A DNA stretch of 64,000 nucleotides from Variovorax paradoxus NBRC 15149 (GCF_001591365.1 NZ_BCUT01000002.1:496001-560000), one strand, 5' to 3'. Shown: positions 16,086-24,643, numbered from the stretch's first letter. Numbers and translations: made by a program. Notes: a model not told the origin generated them from the sequence alone.

Positions 16086-17093
16086 CTAGTCATAGCATCC
16101 ATGCGCCAGCAAGGTGACGCGGTAGATGCGGTCTTCCAGGAAACTGTAGAGCACGTGGACGTCGCAAAGCTCGGTGCGCCACAGCTGATAGCCGTCGACG
16201 TCGCTCAAGGCCTCCTTGAACGGGCGCGATGCGGCCTTGGCCATCGCAACATCCAGGGTATCGCTCATCCGCAAGCCCCACGGCAGGGGACCTGCGTAGC
16301 CGGTGCTCTGAAAGTCCAGGTCTGCGCGGTAGCGCAGTCCACTCAGACAGGGTTCGGCATTTCGGGGAGCGCCGGGCACGGTGTCAGCCATCTCCGCGCC
16401 CGGCTTGAAATAAAGCTCGATGCCGAGCTCCTCCGAGCAGTCGGCCTCGCCGTACTCCGCGATCTCGCGGGCCCTTCGGGCCAGGGAAAAAGGCGCGAAA
16501 TGCGCGTCATGCTGCAACTCGGCCAGAGGTCGCCCGAATTGCCTTGCCAGCTGCTCGGGTGATGGCACGGCAATGACGGGCGCCTGCGCCACGCGAGGCC
16601 GCGTCATCGTCACGAGCTTGAGCCGCCCCGTGCCGCGCTCGAAGCTCACATCGACCTCGGCCTGCGCCGACGACCACCGCGCCTTCGAGACGTTCAGCCC
16701 GACTCGCCAGAGCTCCGCCGGCTGGCCCAGGCGCTGCAGCACGTCGCCAGCAATGTCGTCCGCGTGAAGCGCAAGCGGCAGGCTTCCCGCATACGGGGTC
16801 CATCGCGGATGAAAGTGCAAAAGCAGCGAGACCCGGCTCAGTATCAGGCCGCCCTTGCCGGAAGGTGCCCCGTAGCACGCTTCGTGGCTGCCAGGATCGG
16901 TAAAGAACAGGTAGATGCCTTGCGCCGGATTCATCAGGGACAGGCGGTGATCCGTTCGAGCCTTCTTCAGATCTTCGTCATCCATCCAGTCGAGTTGCTC
17001 CCAACCTTCGACCAGCGCTTGCACCCGGGCGTCCTCCCAGGCGCGGCCCAGCAGGTAGTTGGCGGCTTCGAAAGCGCTGGCCTGGCTGTTCAT
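16086..17093 (-). CDS. Hypothetical protein, candidate second immunity protein of the T6SS island
   Basis: A 336-residue protein of no recognised family, without signal peptide or membrane segments. Its C-terminal part (about 265-336) contains YAGPLPWGLRMSDTLDVA, then WRTELCDVHVLYSFLEDRIYRV. This resembles the YAGPIPFSKGPIANREDA segment of the neighbouring 160-residue protein and a pattern common in small immunity-type proteins. It is the last gene of the hcp-vgrG operon, 25 bases after the 160-residue gene. ATG 17093 is preferred; TTG 17114 is possible and neither has a strong Shine-Dalgarno. An immunity role is inferred from position and the shared motif only. Confidence 0.6.
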   Translation of the reverse strand: MNSQASAFEAANYLLGRAWEDARVQALVEGWEQLDWMDDEDLKKARTDHRLSLMNPAQGIYLFFTDPGSHEACYGAPSGKGGLILSRVSLLLHFHPRWTPYAGSLPLALHADDIAGDVLQRLGQPAELWRVGLNVSKARWSSAQAEVDVSFERGTGRLKLVTMTRPRVAQAPVIAVPSPEQLARQFGRPLAELQHDAHFAPFSLARRAREIAEYGEADCSEELGIELYFKPGAEMADTVPGAPRNAEPCLSGLRYRADLDFQSTGYAGPLPWGLRMSDTLDVAMAKAASRPFKEALSDVDGYQLWRTELCDVHVLYSFLEDRIYRVTLLAHGCYD

Positions 17094-17118
17094 CGATCGA
17101 ACCGGTGCGCGCAAGGCT

Positions 17119-17601
17119 TTACTTGAAGGGGACCGAGAACGAAATGTTCTTCACCGAACCATCGTCCCGGTACGTTGTGCGCACCTGCAGCCCGTCCTTG
17201 ATCCATTGGTCCCACTCCACCACATCGTCTTCTTCCTCGGTTTGCTGCGGGGCACCGAATTCGCGAAGCGCATCTTCCCGATTGGCGATCGGGCCCTTGC
17301 TGAAGGGAATCGGCCCCGCATAGGGCTTGAAGGTCTTGCTGCCCGCGCCATAGGCAAACGCGGCCACCAGGATCGCCTCGCCCGCATCCTTGGGCGTGCC
17401 GTAGGTCTCGATGTAGTCCTCTCGCTCATTGAATGTCAGCGCCAGGCCCTTGTCGTGGAGTTCGATGCCCTCCATGCCCTGCACGCGAAGCTTCTTCTTG
17501 GAAATCGAGCCGATGTCCGAGCCGGCGGATTTCAGCAGCTGCGCGAGCCCTGCATCCAGCTCTGAAGCACCAAAGAAAGGCAATAGTTCATTCAGCGTCA
17601 T
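17119..17601 (-). CDS. Candidate immunity protein next to the T6SS toxin
   Basis: A 160-residue, acidic, cytoplasmic-looking protein directly after the toxin gene (23 bases), where immunity genes are normally found. The N-terminus begins MTLNELLPFFG. A central GKP-like region has YIETYGTPKDAGEA, and the segment YAGPIPFSKGPIANREDALREFG leads to a C-terminal strand pattern (WIKDGLQVRTTYRDDGSVKN). The YxGPxP...D..LxxFG pattern is shared with the larger downstream protein. ATG 17601 has AGGAAC upstream. Function is inferred from gene order. Confidence 0.65.
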   Translation of the reverse strand: MTLNELLPFFGASELDAGLAQLLKSAGSDIGSISKKKLRVQGMEGIELHDKGLALTFNEREDYIETYGTPKDAGEAILVAAFAYGAGSKTFKPYAGPIPFSKGPIANREDALREFGAPQQTEEEDDVVEWDQWIKDGLQVRTTYRDDGSVKNISFSVPFK

Positions 17602-17624
17602 GGTCGTTCCTGCTCCTGTCCTGT

Positions 17625-18812
17625 TCAGTCTTCCGATGCGGATTTCATGGTCTTCTTGAGCCATTTCTTCCAGTCATCGTTGGTCATGTCCGTGATTTTC
17701 CTGGCGGCATCGCGATAGGCCCCCTTGCAGCCGGGATCGTATTTGTCGATGGCGTCCAAAATCTTATCGGTGTTCTCCTTGGCGGCCCGCTGCAGATCCG
17801 ACGCGTCCCGCGCGGGACGCTTCACGCCGTCGACACTCTGATGCTGCCGCCCGCCATAGGTTTCGCTGTGCTTTTGATGAAGCTGGGCCGGTATCGCAAT
17901 GGTCGGCGCGTTGTCGACGACGGCCTTGATTTCCGCGGGCGTCAGGGCCGCGCCCTTGGTCTGGCGGGCCGCCTTCAGCAGCGCTGCCTGGGACGGCACG
18001 TGATCCCAGTTCATCCCGGCATTGTCGTGATTGTTGCGATCCTTGTAAGGACCTTGCTGTCCGCACTTCGGCTTGGGCTTGACCTTCTTCTTGACCTGCG
18101 TGTCGTTGTTCTTCGACCCGCCGCCGCCGGTCTGCGCCTCTTTTCCGGTCTTCTTTGCAGCCGCTTCCTCGAGTTCCCTTGCGGTCTTCTTCGCAAGACC
18201 TTCGGCAACTTCCTTTTCCGCCTCCTTGAGGGCCATCTTGCCGCCGGCATAGGCCAGCTTGCCGGCCTTGGCGGCGGCTCCGCCGCCGGGGATCAGATTG
18301 GCGGCGGCCGAAACCCCGGAGATCGCCGCATTGGCGTAGTCGCCCTCGGCCGCGTAGATGCCCGCATTGAGGCCGTCCGAGAAGATCCCGACGACCGGAA
18401 TGGCACCTCCGACGTCGAGCACCGTGTGCACCACCGAGCTGCCCCAGCTGCCCCACCAGCCCTCTTCCTTGGGCGTCTCGGCCTGCACGGGCGGGTTGGC
18501 CTGCGCCGCCTGGACTTTCGCCGAAGGCGTCTCCCCCACCACGGCGCCGACGGTGTTGCCGTTGGCGTTCGTGCCGGGCTTGCGGATCTTGGGCGGGTGG
18601 TATTCGGGAAGATCGAGATCCGGATTCCGGCGCCGGTACTCGTCGTATTCGTCATAGCTCAGATAGCGATCTGAAATCCGCTCTCCAAGTCCGTCCTGGC
18701 CAATCCATTCCTGAACATTGACTGTGTCTGCATTCGGCTGAACGTTCAGCGTATTGCCATTTGGAAGTGCTCGGGCAATCTTCCCTCTGCCAACGTTGAG
18801 GGTTACGACCAC
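17625..18812 (-). CDS. T6SS-associated polymorphic toxin with candidate HNH-like nuclease end
   Basis: A 395-residue protein. An N-terminal linker (about 1-110) leads to a hydrophobic Gly/Ala-rich pre-toxin segment typical of polymorphic toxins (IPVVGIFSDGLNAGIYAAEGD, about 135-190), then a Lys/Glu-rich helical region (about 190-225). The C-terminal toxin region (about 248-395) has CGQQGPYKD, NHDNAGMNWDHVPSQAAL and AIPAQLHQKHSETYGGR. The DHVPS and LHQKH histidines suggest a metal-dependent HNH-like nuclease, but the exact family is not certain. Start GTG 18812 has GGGAG upstream, 2 bases after the PAAR-like gene. It is presumably loaded on VgrG through the PAAR-like and DUF2169 proteins and neutralised by the next gene. 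Confidence 0.72.
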   Translation of the reverse strand: MVVTLNVGRGKIARALPNGNTLNVQPNADTVNVQEWIGQDGLGERISDRYLSYDEYDEYRRRNPDLDLPEYHPPKIRKPGTNANGNTVGAVVGETPSAKVQAAQANPPVQAETPKEEGWWGSWGSSVVHTVLDVGGAIPVVGIFSDGLNAGIYAAEGDYANAAISGVSAAANLIPGGGAAAKAGKLAYAGGKMALKEAEKEVAEGLAKKTARELEEAAAKKTGKEAQTGGGGSKNNDTQVKKKVKPKPKCGQQGPYKDRNNHDNAGMNWDHVPSQAALLKAARQTKGAALTPAEIKAVVDNAPTIAIPAQLHQKHSETYGGRQHQSVDGVKRPARDASDLQRAAKENTDKILDAIDKYDPGCKGAYRDAARKITDMTNDDWKKWLKKTMKSASED

Positions 18813-18814
18813 CG

Positions 18815-19171
18815 CTATCTCCCATTCATCCAGAAGAGATCGTCATGGCGCACGACCAGCTTGCCCTCGGCACGCACGGTGCTGCTGTGATCCTTCGGAT
18901 AGCACTTGCCCTGCACGGTCCCGCTCTTGACGCCCTTGGCGGTTCCGGCGGCATCGCCGATCGTCGTGGGGACGATGCTCATGTCGTAGACCACCACCGG
19001 ATGTCCGTTCGCGCGCACGCTCCTGGCGATGCCCGTCGTGGCCTGGAGCTGCGCCGTCACCGGATAAGGAACCGGCGGAATCGAACTGCCCATGGGGGTC
19101 TTGCAGAAGTCGGGGGCGATGCTCACGACCTTCCAACCTCCCTGCTTGCGCGCGACGACGTTGGCGCTCAT
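18815..19171 (-). CDS. DUF4150 PAAR-like protein
   Basis: A 118-residue protein of the PAAR-like DUF4150 family, recognisable by KVVSIAPDFCKTPMGSSIPPVPYPV near the N-terminus, then KGVKSGTVQGKCYPKDHSSTV. PAAR proteins cap the VgrG spike and connect effectors to the T6SS. The start overlaps the DUF2169 stop (ATGA) and the toxin gene begins 2 bases after its own stop. This adaptor-PAAR-toxin order is a standard cargo arrangement. Confidence 0.85.
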   Translation of the reverse strand: MSANVVARKQGGWKVVSIAPDFCKTPMGSSIPPVPYPVTAQLQATTGIARSVRANGHPVVVYDMSIVPTTIGDAAGTAKGVKSGTVQGKCYPKDHSSTVRAEGKLVVRHDDLFWMNGR

Positions 19172-20508
19172 CGCACGGGCTCCGGCACACCGGTTCCGGC
19201 CGCACGCGCAGGGCGAACCAGCGGCGCCTGCGGGTCGGTCTCGAACCGCGCCTCGGCGACGCGCAGCGGCGCATCGGCCGGAAGGCACAGCCGATGCACC
19301 AGCGTGAGCGTCAGCTGCTGCGCATCCACCAGCAGCGTGTCGGTCATCATCGGCATAGGCACGAGCGCGCCGCTGTCGAGCCGCAGCAGCACGAGGGCGC
19401 GATGCCCCGGCAGCGCCACCGAGAGATGGCCGTCCGGCGTCAGGGCCGGATCGGTGAGGTTCCACAGATCGATCCGGGCGTCGGGCGACAGATAGGGAAC
19501 CTGCTGATCGGCCGGCGCCGCATTCCAGTAGCCAAAGTCGAAATCCCCGGGCAGCCCCGGATGGCGGTGTTGCAGCCATTGCTCGTCGCAGGTGCCGGCC
19601 AGAGCGAGCCGCGGCGCCCATGCCCGCCCGACCACGCCGAGCCCCGCGGGGGCCTGGCCGTAGCGGCCGGCCGCCTGGGCCATGGCGCGCGCGTCCTGGG
19701 GGCCATCCGCATGCCGCGCGACCACCGGCTGCTGCAGGCAGATGCCGGCCGGTTCGATCTGGGGCGCCAGCAGCCGCTCGACGTCCGGCCGTCCCGCCTT
19801 GCGCGCCTGCTCGAGGTAGCCCTGCTCGATCCAGCCTTGGCCGAGCGGGTTGGAAAAGCACACCTCGTCTCGAAGGGGCGGCTCGCCTTCGGGCGCATCG
19901 GCCTTGCGCAGCAGGCTGCGGCCACCGAAGGCATGCTCCCAGCGCATCGGCAGGCTGGCAATGGGTTCGGAATGGGTGCGGGCCCACTCGCGCCCGCCGC
20001 GCCGGTACAGCACGGCCGGGCCGCGAACCGACAGCCTCTTGTCGAGCACCGTGTGGAGCGTGGACAGGGCCAGCGTCCAGCGCTTCGCGTCGTCCCACTC
20101 CTGCTGCTGGCGCGGCGTCAATCGCGCGCCAGGGTGCAAGGGCCTCGGCGGCTCGGGCGGCCGCATCCACTGGCGCCTGGAGGCCACCTTGAGGCGCACT
20201 TCCCATTCGGAAGCCGCCATGCCGCCAGGCGCATGCGCCGTGGCATTGAGGATCACGTCGCAGCGCGGCTTGTACGGTGCCAGGTCGCTTTCCTCGCGCG
20301 GGCTGGAGGCGCCGACCTCGCCCCAGTATTCATCGGCCAGCGTCAGCGGCGCGGGATCATCGTCGTCGACCCATGCCTTCCAGCGGCCCGAGGCATCGCG
20401 CCGCAGCCGATAGCCGACCTTCATCGCAATGACGCGGTAGCCGCGATCGGCCTGATCGACAGCGCGAAAGCACAGCGCATCGAAGGGCGTGAGATTGCGA
20501 AACTCCAC
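19168..20508 (-). CDS. DUF2169 T6SS effector adaptor
   Basis: A 446-residue DUF2169 protein; family members act as chaperone/adaptors that load a PAAR-linked effector onto VgrG. Family traits seen are the start EFRNLTPFDALCF, GYRVIAMKVGYRL, LADEYWGEVGASSPREESDLAPYKPRCDVI and the central RWEHAFGGRS. The C-terminal part (about 310-446) contains DFGYWNAAPADQQ. Start GTG 20508 lies 9 bases after vgrG. It precedes the PAAR-like gene with a 4-base overlap, so it probably serves this island's own toxin. Confidence 0.88.
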   Translation of the reverse strand: MEFRNLTPFDALCFRAVDQADRGYRVIAMKVGYRLRRDASGRWKAWVDDDDPAPLTLADEYWGEVGASSPREESDLAPYKPRCDVILNATAHAPGGMAASEWEVRLKVASRRQWMRPPEPPRPLHPGARLTPRQQQEWDDAKRWTLALSTLHTVLDKRLSVRGPAVLYRRGGREWARTHSEPIASLPMRWEHAFGGRSLLRKADAPEGEPPLRDEVCFSNPLGQGWIEQGYLEQARKAGRPDVERLLAPQIEPAGICLQQPVVARHADGPQDARAMAQAAGRYGQAPAGLGVVGRAWAPRLALAGTCDEQWLQHRHPGLPGDFDFGYWNAAPADQQVPYLSPDARIDLWNLTDPALTPDGHLSVALPGHRALVLLRLDSGALVPMPMMTDTLLVDAQQLTLTLVHRLCLPADAPLRVAEARFETDPQAPLVRPARAAGTGVPEPVR

Positions 20509-20517
20509 GGAGCGCGC

Positions 20518-22779
20518 TCAATTGAGATCGATGTCCTTGCCGCTGACCTGCACCGGCCCGCTGGCAGAGAAGTCGAACGACGAGCCGTTGATGGTGACCA
20601 TGCCATCCGAGGTCATGACCAGCGAGCTCTTGCCGCACACCAGCTGGATGCGGTCGCCGGCCTGCAGGGTCAGCGTCTGGCCCACGTCCACGCGCTTGGA
20701 CTGCCCGACCTGCTCGGTCTGCATCAGCGCCACGCTGGTGTTCATTGCCGCGCCCACCGACACCTGGTAGCCCAGGCCGATGGTCAGCGCCTTGGCAAGG
20801 CCGATGGTCTCGGCCTTGGCCAGGGCCACCGTCTCGGCCTTGTTGCCGCCGATGGTCACCACGCGGTTGTCGCCGATGTCGATGGTCTCGTTCATGCCCA
20901 CCGTCTCGGTGCGATTCATGCCGATGCCGATGGTCTCGTTCAGGTCGACGGTCTCGGTGCGGTTCTTGTGCACCGTGATGGTCTCGTCGAGGTCCACGGT
21001 CTCGGTGCGGTTCTTGTGGATCGTGATCGTCTCGTTGCCGTCGACCGTCTCGGTGCGGTTGTTGTGCACGGTGATGGTTTCGTCGTGGTCGACGGTCTCC
21101 GTGCGGTCGTGCTTCACATGCACGGTCTCGTCGTGGTCGATGGTCTTGGTGCGGTCGTTGCCCACCCAGTGCGTCTCGTCGCGCTCGACCTCGATGTCCT
21201 GGTTGCGCTCCGCATGCAGCCACAGCTGCTCCTGGCCCTTCTTGTCCTCGAAGCGCAGCGCGTTGGCGTTGGCATCGGTCGCGCCTTCGGAGCTGCGCGT
21301 GAGCAGCCCGCTTTGCGTGGCGTTGTCCGGCAGGGTCCACGGCGGCATGTTGTCGGCGTTGTAGACGCGTCCCGTGACGATGGGCCGGTCGGGATCGCCG
21401 TTCTCGAAGTCGACGATCACCTCCTGGCCGATGCGCGGAATCTGGATGCCGCCGAAGTTGGTGCCGGCCCAGGGCGAGGACACGCGCACCCAGCACGAGC
21501 TGTTCTCGTCCTTCGTGCAGTAGCGGTTCCAGTGGAAGCTGAGCTTCACGCGGCCGTATTCGTCGGTCCAGATCTCGCGCCCGGCCGGGCCGGTGACGAT
21601 CGCCGTCTGCGGGCCGGTGGTGCGCGGCCTGGGCACCGGCGGCGCCGGTGCGCGGAACACCTTGCTCGCCGGGACCACCTCGAAATCGACGCGGCACTCG
21701 AACTCCTGCTGCGCGCTGGCATCGCCCACATCCTGCAGCCGCAGGCGGGCGTCCGTCACCAGGTACTGGCGGTTCGACTCGTTCTGGGGATGGCGCTCCA
21801 GCGTGACGAGGCAGCCCGGCACCACCGCGCGCAGGTTGCCCGAGCCGCTGGCGCGCTCGCCCTGGCTGCCGGTCTCTTCCATGCGCGTGCGCACCAGCTG
21901 CTCGCCTTCGGACTCCACCACATAGTCGCCCGGCCAGCCGTAGCGCTCCCAGGTGGCCTGCGCCGTCTTGCGCGGCATGGCGCTGACCTGCTGCAGCTCG
22001 GCCTTGGGGCGCTTGAAGTCGAAGTCGCTGGTCACCCAGCGGCCGCTTTGCAGCGCCTCGCAGGCATTGAAGCGGTCGCAGTGCTCCTCGCGCACGGTGG
22101 CTTCCGCTGCATGGAAGGGAATGCGCTGGTAGCCTGCATGGGCAAAGGGCTGGTGCGACGCCATGTCGTCGACGATGACCAGCCTGTGGCTGCTCTCTTC
22201 GTGCTCGAAAAAGAAGTACAGGCCCCACTCGTGCAGCAGCCGCGCGACGAAGTCGTGGTCGCTCTCGCCGTACTGCACCTGGAACTCGCGCGCCGGATAG
22301 CTGCGCGTCGCCCGCACGTCGAAGGGCAGGCCGTACTTGCCGAGCACCTCGCGCACGATGTCCAGCACGTGCTGGTTCTGGAAGATGCGGTAGTCGCTGG
22401 TGCGCGTGGCCAAGGTGAGCCAGGGCTCGATCACGGCTTCGTACAGCGCGCGCCGGTTCTCCAGGCGCAGGAAGCGCACGCGCGTCACGAGGCCCGAGAG
22501 GTGGCGCTGCTGCGGGCCCGCGCCCGGGCGCCCGTCGAGCACGATGTGCGCGGTGAGCGCCTCGCCCACCAGCTGCTTGATGGCCACGTTGGCGGCCTGG
22601 CGCTCGTTGTAGCCGGGCTGCTCGGGCGTGGCCAGCGTCAGGGTGTAGTGGAACAGCCTGCTGAGCCCTTCGTCGCCTTCGATGGCGATGGGCTCCAGGG
22701 CCGGCTCGCCGCCCAGCATGGGCATGGCCGACGATGAAATGCTGAGAACACGCGCCAGCTGCGCGGAAGCTGTCGGCAT
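20518..22779 (-). CDS. vgrG: T6SS spike protein VgrG (VgrG/Tss I)
   Basis: A 753-residue VgrG. The gp27-like part (about 1-380) has ESDHDFVARLLHEWGLYFFFEH. The gp5 OB-fold part follows, with GREIWTDEYGRVKLSFHW and WAGTNFGGIQIPRIGQEVIVDFENGDPDRPI. Then comes the needle: a run of 8-residue beta-helix repeats (NRTETVDL / DETITVHK, about 535-640) encoded by a 48-nt DNA repeat. A C-terminal tail ends GKDIDLN. No extra catalytic domain is fused, so cargo is carried through the downstream adaptor and PAAR genes. It is second in the operon, 14 bases after hcp. Confidence 0.95.
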   Translation of the reverse strand: MPTASAQLARVLSISSSAMPMLGGEPALEPIAIEGDEGLSRLFHYTLTLATPEQPGYNERQAANVAIKQLVGEALTAHIVLDGRPGAGPQQRHLSGLVTRVRFLRLENRRALYEAVIEPWLTLATRTSDYRIFQNQHVLDIVREVLGKYGLPFDVRATRSYPAREFQVQYGESDHDFVARLLHEWGLYFFFEHEESSHRLVIVDDMASHQPFAHAGYQRIPFHAAEATVREEHCDRFNACEALQSGRWVTSDFDFKRPKAELQQVSAMPRKTAQATWERYGWPGDYVVESEGEQLVRTRMEETGSQGERASGSGNLRAVVPGCLVTLERHPQNESNRQYLVTDARLRLQDVGDASAQQEFECRVDFEVVPASKVFRAPAPPVPRPRTTGPQTAIVTGPAGREIWTDEYGRVKLSFHWNRYCTKDENSSCWVRVSSPWAGTNFGGIQIPRIGQEVIVDFENGDPDRPIVTGRVYNADNMPPWTLPDNATQSGLLTRSSEGATDANANALRFEDKKGQEQLWLHAERNQDIEVERDETHWVGNDRTKTIDHDETVHVKHDRTETVDHDETITVHNNRTETVDGNETITIHKNRTETVDLDETITVHKNRTETVDLNETIGIGMNRTETVGMNETIDIGDNRVVTIGGNKAETVALAKAETIGLAKALTIGLGYQVSVGAAMNTSVALMQTEQVGQSKRVDVGQTLTLQAGDRIQLVCGKSSLVMTSDGMVTINGSSFDFSASGPVQVSGKDIDLN
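20903..21190 (-). repeat. 48-nt tandem repeat inside vgrG
   Basis: The string GTCTCGGTGCGG or a close variant recurs at exactly 48-base steps, at 20903, 20951, 20999, 21047, 21095 and 21143 (plus-strand reading). Six units encode pairs of 8-residue needle repeats (NRTETVDx-DETITVHK). The copies differ by several bases, so selection on the protein repeat is likely. Length variation by slippage is possible. Confidence 0.85.
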
Positions 22780-22793
22780 GGGATCCGGATCAA

Positions 22794-23276
22794 TCAGGCT
22801 TCCCGGTTTTCCTTGATGTTCCAGGCCAGCACGGTCTCGGCGCCCTTGCCGCCCTTGTCGGTCTGCTCCCAGTACTGCTGCTTGACCTTGGCCGCCTGGA
22901 AGGCGAACTGCACCAGCACCGCATCACCGCCCTGCTCCGCCGAGTACTGCACCGAGGTGACCAGCACTTCTTCCAGCGTGACGCGCGTGTATTCGATCTG
23001 CGAGCCCCCGGCCTTGCACACCGACACTTCCACCTTGCTCAGGTGTTTGCCGCTCGCGCAGTTCTTCATCACCGACGGCGCCGCCTTGTCGATGCGTGCG
23101 AGCACCTGCAGGTCGTTGAAGCTCGCCTTGCCCACACCGCCCCCGCCGCCGCTGACCATGTTGCCAGGCTGCGTGGCTCCCCATGCGAACGACTTGATAT
23201 CCGTCCAGTCCTTGTGGTTCGAGTCCTTGGATTCGCCGTTCGCGCCCTCGACGCGCATGAACATGTCTACTGCCAT
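22794..23276 (-). CDS. hcp: T6SS tube protein Hcp
   Basis: A 160-residue Hcp-family protein: MAVDMFMRVEGANGESKDSN at the N-terminus, DIKSFAWGATQPGN, KHLSKVEVSV, YTRVTLEEVLVTSVQYS and a C-terminal AWNIKENREA. Hcp hexamers form the inner tube of the T6SS and can carry cargo. ATG 23276 has CAGGAGA upstream. It is the first gene of the island and its AT-rich upstream region differs in base composition from the surroundings. No structural T6SS genes (TssB, C, F, G, J-M) are in this window, so this is an accessory locus. Confidence 0.95.
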   Translation of the reverse strand: MAVDMFMRVEGANGESKDSNHKDWTDIKSFAWGATQPGNMVSGGGGGVGKASFNDLQVLARIDKAAPSVMKNCASGKHLSKVEVSVCKAGGSQIEYTRVTLEEVLVTSVQYSAEQGGDAVLVQFAFQAAKVKQQYWEQTDKGGKGAETVLAWNIKENREA

Positions 23277-23299
23277 GGTGATTTCTCCTGAGGTCGTTG

Positions 23300-23324
23300 A
23301 GAGTCATTGCTCAGCCGTGACTCT
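23300..23324. promoter_or_regulatory. Perfect inverted repeat in the hcp leader
   Basis: AGAGTCA (23300-23306), 11 bases, TGACTCT (23318-23324) form a perfect 7-bp inverted repeat 24-48 bases before the hcp start. It may be an operator or a leader hairpin. The AT-rich tract at about 23345-23450 is the likely promoter region, but no convincing -35/-10 pair stood out. Confidence 0.4.
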
Positions 23325-23459
23325 AGTAAGGGTCCGTTACTCGTGCATGACCAAAACTGTCCTCAAGATTTTTTTAAAACTCGTTCGTGAATTTTTTCCG
23401 TCAGCAATACGAAGTAATTTCCGGTGCGATATTGCTTTTGAATTATTTTTTCGGCGCCT

Positions 23460-23693
23460 TCATTCATGCGAATTGCAGGATCGCCGCAGCTCGTCGTAGC
23501 CCTTCTGCGTGATGGTCAGCACCTGCGCGGCTTTCTCGATGCCCGAGAGAGTCAGTGGGCGCGAGGGTGCGGGAACGAATGCAACCACCAGTCCGGCGGC
23601 TCTCAGAATCCTGACCCTGTCGATGTCTTCAGGCGAGGTGATCGATTTGGGCAGGCGGGTCGATGCGATGCTTCGGAGCAGGTCCATGGTCAT
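23460..23693 (-). CDS. Small hypothetical protein upstream of hcp
   Basis: A 77-residue protein (MTMDLLRSIASTRLPKSITS at the start, VRILRAAGLVVAFVPAPSRP in the middle) of no recognised family. The gene is likely real: ATG 23693 is preceded by a strong Shine-Dalgarno (AAGGAAGGAGA) and composition is normal for the region. No signal peptide is evident and only one mildly hydrophobic stretch is seen. The pattern of short helices ending ITQKGYDELRR recalls a winged-helix tail. It is co-oriented with the hcp operon but separated by an AT-rich gap, so it may be independent. Confidence 0.55.
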   Translation of the reverse strand: MTMDLLRSIASTRLPKSITSPEDIDRVRILRAAGLVVAFVPAPSRPLTLSGIEKAAQVLTITQKGYDELRRSCNSHE

Positions 23694-24063
23694 GGCAATC
23701 TCCTTCCTTGTTCAGTGATCGCCCTGATGTGCGATCGATGAAGAGGATGCCGCCGGCCTCGAGGACCCGCACTGCAGGCGGGCGCCAAAGGCAACCTCTA
23801 CCAGCGCCGACGAGCATCCATTGCAGTATTGCCCACCGGCGTGAAGGACAGATGACTTTGCGATGGACGGCCGCGCACTGCGGAGTAACCGAGCGAAACT
23901 CATCCACCCGGCTGGCGCGTGCGTTTTTTCACGCGTTGCGCATCCATCCAGCTGCATGCATTGCTACTTTCGTGTGCTGACGCGGCGGCATGCGATAAAG
24001 CGAGGCCCGACGATCGGTTCGTGCCAGTTGCTGGCGCCCATTTCCTCCCTCATTCTTCAACTC
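23694..24063. other. Intergenic region without a recognised gene
   Basis: These 370 bases separate the small minus-strand gene from the pentapeptide-repeat gene. Open frames here are short and lack recognisable protein similarity. The one notable element is CGCGTG (23916-23921), CGTTTTTT, CACGCG (23930-23935), a perfect 6-bp inverted repeat around a T-run. The promoter of the pentapeptide gene should lie at the right end, but none was clear. Confidence 0.5.
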
Positions 24064-24558
24064 ATGAGTTCCAAGCAAATCATCACCGACCACGACCTCT
24101 GGCGCAAAGGCATGGGAGGCGCGCCCGCCGGACTGGTCGGGCAGGCCGACAGCTTTGCCTATGCCGGCCTCGATCTCAACCTGGCCCAGTTCGCCAATTC
24201 CACTTTCAATGGCAGCAGCTTCACGGCCACCACCTTCAGGCAGGCGGTCTGGCGCTCCTGCGGGTTCACGGGCTGCAACTTCTCCGGTTGCGACTTGGAG
24301 AGCATCGCCCTCACCGACTGCGTCTTCACCCACTGCGTGTTCTCCCAATCCCAGTTTCGGCAGAGCCGGCTCAGCGGTTGCCGATTCAGCAACTGCCAGT
24401 GGGAGGGGCTGAATTTCGACGGCAGCCACTGGACCCGGGTTGCCATCCTGGGCTGCACCGGAACCACCGTACAGGCCGACGGCCTGTTCGGCGAGCAGGT
24501 CGACTTCACGGGCAGCAACTTCGAGCAACTGGAATTCCGCAACGCCCGGATCAACTGA
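24064..24558 (+). CDS. Pentapeptide-repeat protein
   Basis: A 164-residue protein largely of pentapeptide repeats of A(D/N)LXX type: LAQFANSTFNGSSFTATTF, GCNFSGCDLESI, CVFTHCVFSQSQF, VDFTGSNFEQLEF. These fold into a right-handed four-sided beta-helix. Cysteine is unusually frequent at the repeats. Such proteins occur beside T6SS vgrG clusters and in other roles; the job here is unknown. ATG 24064 was chosen because the upstream frame has no repeat or Shine-Dalgarno support. It is not in the hcp operon (opposite strand). Confidence 0.75.
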   Translation: MSSKQIITDHDLWRKGMGGAPAGLVGQADSFAYAGLDLNLAQFANSTFNGSSFTATTFRQAVWRSCGFTGCNFSGCDLESIALTDCVFTHCVFSQSQFRQSRLSGCRFSNCQWEGLNFDGSHWTRVAILGCTGTTVQADGLFGEQVDFTGSNFEQLEFRNARIN

Positions 24559-24643
24559 CGCACCTTCTTTCCAGGATGCAGGGCGCTATATTGCGAACAG
24601 CCGACGCCACGCGTCGCGCAAGAGCAAACCAGGAGATGTTTTT

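Noticed and set aside
20903..21190. Regular repeat that could be taken for a CRISPR or VNTR array
   Set aside because: There are no unique spacers; the units are contiguous 48-base coding repeats of the VgrG needle.
19294..22737. Very long plus-strand open frame opposite vgrG and the DUF2169 gene
   Set aside because: It is antisense to two firmly identified proteins, is rich in His/Arg/Ala/Gly as expected from GC-rich shadow frames, and shows no domain; kept out.
16086..24558. Complete T6SS gene cluster
   Set aside because: Only hcp, vgrG, adaptor, PAAR-like and cargo genes are present; sheath, baseplate and membrane-complex genes are absent, so it is an accessory island.
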